DNA of 7,308 bases from an uncultured Eubacteriales bacterium (GTDB lineage: Bacteria > Bacillota > Clostridia > Oscillospirales > Feifaniaceae), in the NCBI GenBank assembly GCA_902474785.1, contig CABRXB010000052.1:1-7308 (forward strand). The letters run 5' to 3'. Positions 6,353 through 7,308 of the stretch are shown here, piece after piece. The position numbers and the translations under genes were made by a program. Under the pieces are notes generated by a model. It saw only the letters and a list, made by a program, of their open reading frames with translations. It was not told the DNA's origin and did no database searches. Positions within the stretch are counted from its first letter, which is position 1; the number at the start of each line of letters is the position of its first letter.

Positions 6353-7073
6353 ATGCCCCATCCCCGCCGTCTGCCCCTGGCCACTGTTTACAACATGCGC
6401 GACCTTGGCCGCAGGCGTGACCGCCTTTGGCCGTCTCTGGCGTTCCGACCTGCTCGGGGAACTGCCCGAGGGCGACGTTGCCGCCATCGAGCGCGCTGGC
6501 GTGCGCACCGTGATCGATCTGCGCGGGGACGATGAGCGCGCGCGCGTTCCAAACTCCCTGAACGGCAGGCCGGGCATCACCTATGTGGGCTTGCCTCTGC
6601 TGGGCGATGTGGACACGCTTGCCGCGCGCATGGGTATGCCCCTGCACGATTCCTTTATGCACAGCCTGAGCATTCTCTACAGCACCATGGCCGACAGCAA
6701 CCCCGACTGCTTTGTGCAGGTGTTTGAGGCGCTGCTCAGCGGCCTTGTGCGCGGCGGCGTCGTGTTTCACTGCACGGCGGGCAAGGATCGCACCGGCGTG
6801 ATCGCCGCCATGGTGCTAGAGCTGTGCGGCGTGGCAAGGGCCGACATCGTGGCCGACTACGCTGTGACCGAAATCCACCTGCGCCCCAAAATCGAGGCGC
6901 TTCCCGAGGCCTCCAACCTGCGCCCCAAGTCGGTCATGCGCAGCGCGCCCGAGACCATCGAGCACTTTCTCGACCACATGGGCGACACCTATGGGGGCGC
7001 TGCGGCCTATCTTTCCCGCTTTGGTTTTTCGGAAGAAAAGGCGCGGCGGCTGACGGCGCTGCTGGTGGAGTAA
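6353..7073 (+). CDS. Protein tyrosine/lipid phosphatase (PtpB/LipA-like), with apparent frameshift near the N-terminus
   Basis: The main frame ends at TAA 7073 and carries the P-loop HCTAGKDRTG (Cys codon 6771-6773, Arg codon 6789-6791). This is the CX5R signature of the Y_phosphatase3 family (PtpB/LipA-like), which dephosphorylates phosphotyrosine or phosphoinositides. Upstream in this frame are GRLWRSDLL and VRTVIDLRGDDE, both family landmarks. The expected N-terminal motif before them, LPLATVYNMRDLG, is encoded in a different frame starting at ATG 6353, nine bases after AAGGA. The reading must move by +1 between about 6409 and 6414 to join the halves. In the main frame alone the only useful ATG is 6312; it lacks a ribosome site inside the predicted transcript and gives an unfamiliar N-terminus. 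The cause may be a true mutation, a sequencing error or, less likely, recoding. With the shift corrected the product is about 240 residues, somewhat short in the N-terminal loop. Confidence 0.8.
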
Positions 7074-7084
7074 AAACGCTGCTT

Positions 7085-7111
7085 TGAGCGCAACGTGGAC
7101 AAAAGCGCTCA
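7085..7111. terminator. Weak hairpin between phosphatase and HD-domain genes
   Basis: TGAGCGC (7085-7091) pairs perfectly with GCGCTCA (7105-7111) around a 13-nt loop, starting 12 bases after the phosphatase stop. The following sequence (TCTATTCTG) has no proper T-run, so termination would be weak. It could instead be an operator for the next gene. Confidence 0.35.
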
Positions 7112-7166
7112 TCTATTCTGACCTGTATTCAACCATACTAAAACATTTGTTGAGGAGGAACCGGCC

Positions 7167-7308
7167 ATGAGTGAGCACATCTCGCGTGAGGCGGCGCTTG
7201 CGCTGCTCAAAAAATACAACAAGGAGCCCTTCCTGCTCCGTCACGCCCTGACAGTGGAGGCGGTGATGGGCTGGTTTGCCCGGGAAGCGGGCGAGGACGA
7301 GGCCTTTT
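7167..7308 (+). CDS. HD-domain hydrolase, N-terminal part, cut by window end
   Basis: ATG 7167 follows AGGAGG (7153-7158) at an ideal 8-nt spacing, and the frame stays open to the window edge, giving 47 residues. The sequence begins MSEHISREAALALLKKYN and has RHALTVEAVM at 25-34. This resembles the start of small Clostridial HD-superfamily hydrolases, in which the His of the HALTVE segment is the first metal ligand and the HD pair follows some 30 residues later, outside this window. Such proteins are metal-dependent phosphohydrolases of mostly unknown substrate. It lies 93 bp after the phosphatase and could be co-transcribed with it. No convincing promoter is visible in the gap. Confidence 0.65.
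   Translation, partial: MSEHISREAALALLKKYNKEPFLLRHALTVEAVMGWFAREAGEDEAF

Noticed and set aside
1..7308. Mobile element, CRISPR, toxin-antitoxin, defence system or tRNA/rRNA genes
   Set aside because: No transposase, terminal inverted repeats, regular repeat-spacer array, tRNA arms or defence-type domains were seen on either strand.

Overview
The window is about 7.3 kb of GC-rich bacterial chromosome. The gene content suggests a high-GC member of the Clostridia (Bacillota): a prolyl-tRNA synthetase of the type without an insertion editing domain, a free-standing prolyl-tRNA editing protein, a tandem pair of CNNM/CorC-type membrane proteins, an HD-domain protein and strong AGGAG-type ribosome sites. 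This taxonomic guess is inference; no rRNA or other marker is present. I see no mobile element, CRISPR array, tRNA or rRNA.

Layout. (1) 1-225, plus strand: the C-terminal end of a polytopic membrane protein, probably a 10-TM putative metal (manganese/heavy-metal) exporter. (2) 226-748: a non-coding gap between convergent genes, with two strong terminator-like hairpins. (3) 749-3794, minus strand: a three-gene unit read as CNNM/CorC paralogue A (no CorC_C domain), CNNM/CorC paralogue B (complete), then a ProXp-ala/PrdX-type prolyl-tRNA editing protein. The last two genes abut: the TAA stop is followed directly by ATG. (4) 3795-4692: about 900 bp with no convincing gene on either strand, including a long imperfect hairpin in the leader of the operon. 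(5) 4693-6132, minus strand: proS, with its own near-consensus promoter. (6) 6133-6352: a divergent promoter region driving proS leftward and a phosphatase gene rightward, with a 13-bp palindrome inside the rightward promoter. (7) 6353-7073, plus strand: a protein tyrosine/lipid phosphatase gene with an apparent frameshift near its N-terminus. (8) 7167-7308, plus strand: the start of an HD-domain hydrolase gene, cut off by the window edge.

How the genes relate. The synthetase lacks the editing (INS) domain of the common bacterial ProRS, and a trans-editing protein of the family that clears Ala-tRNA(Pro) is encoded on the same strand less than 4 kb away. Aminoacylation and proofreading of proline are therefore split over two genes in one neighbourhood. 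The editing gene is translationally coupled to a membrane-transport gene rather than to proS. Most of the window is ordinary housekeeping sequence. The points most worth a second look are the phosphatase frameshift, the split ProRS/editing arrangement, the domain asymmetry of the CNNM pair, the palindrome in the phosphatase promoter and the long non-coding gap.
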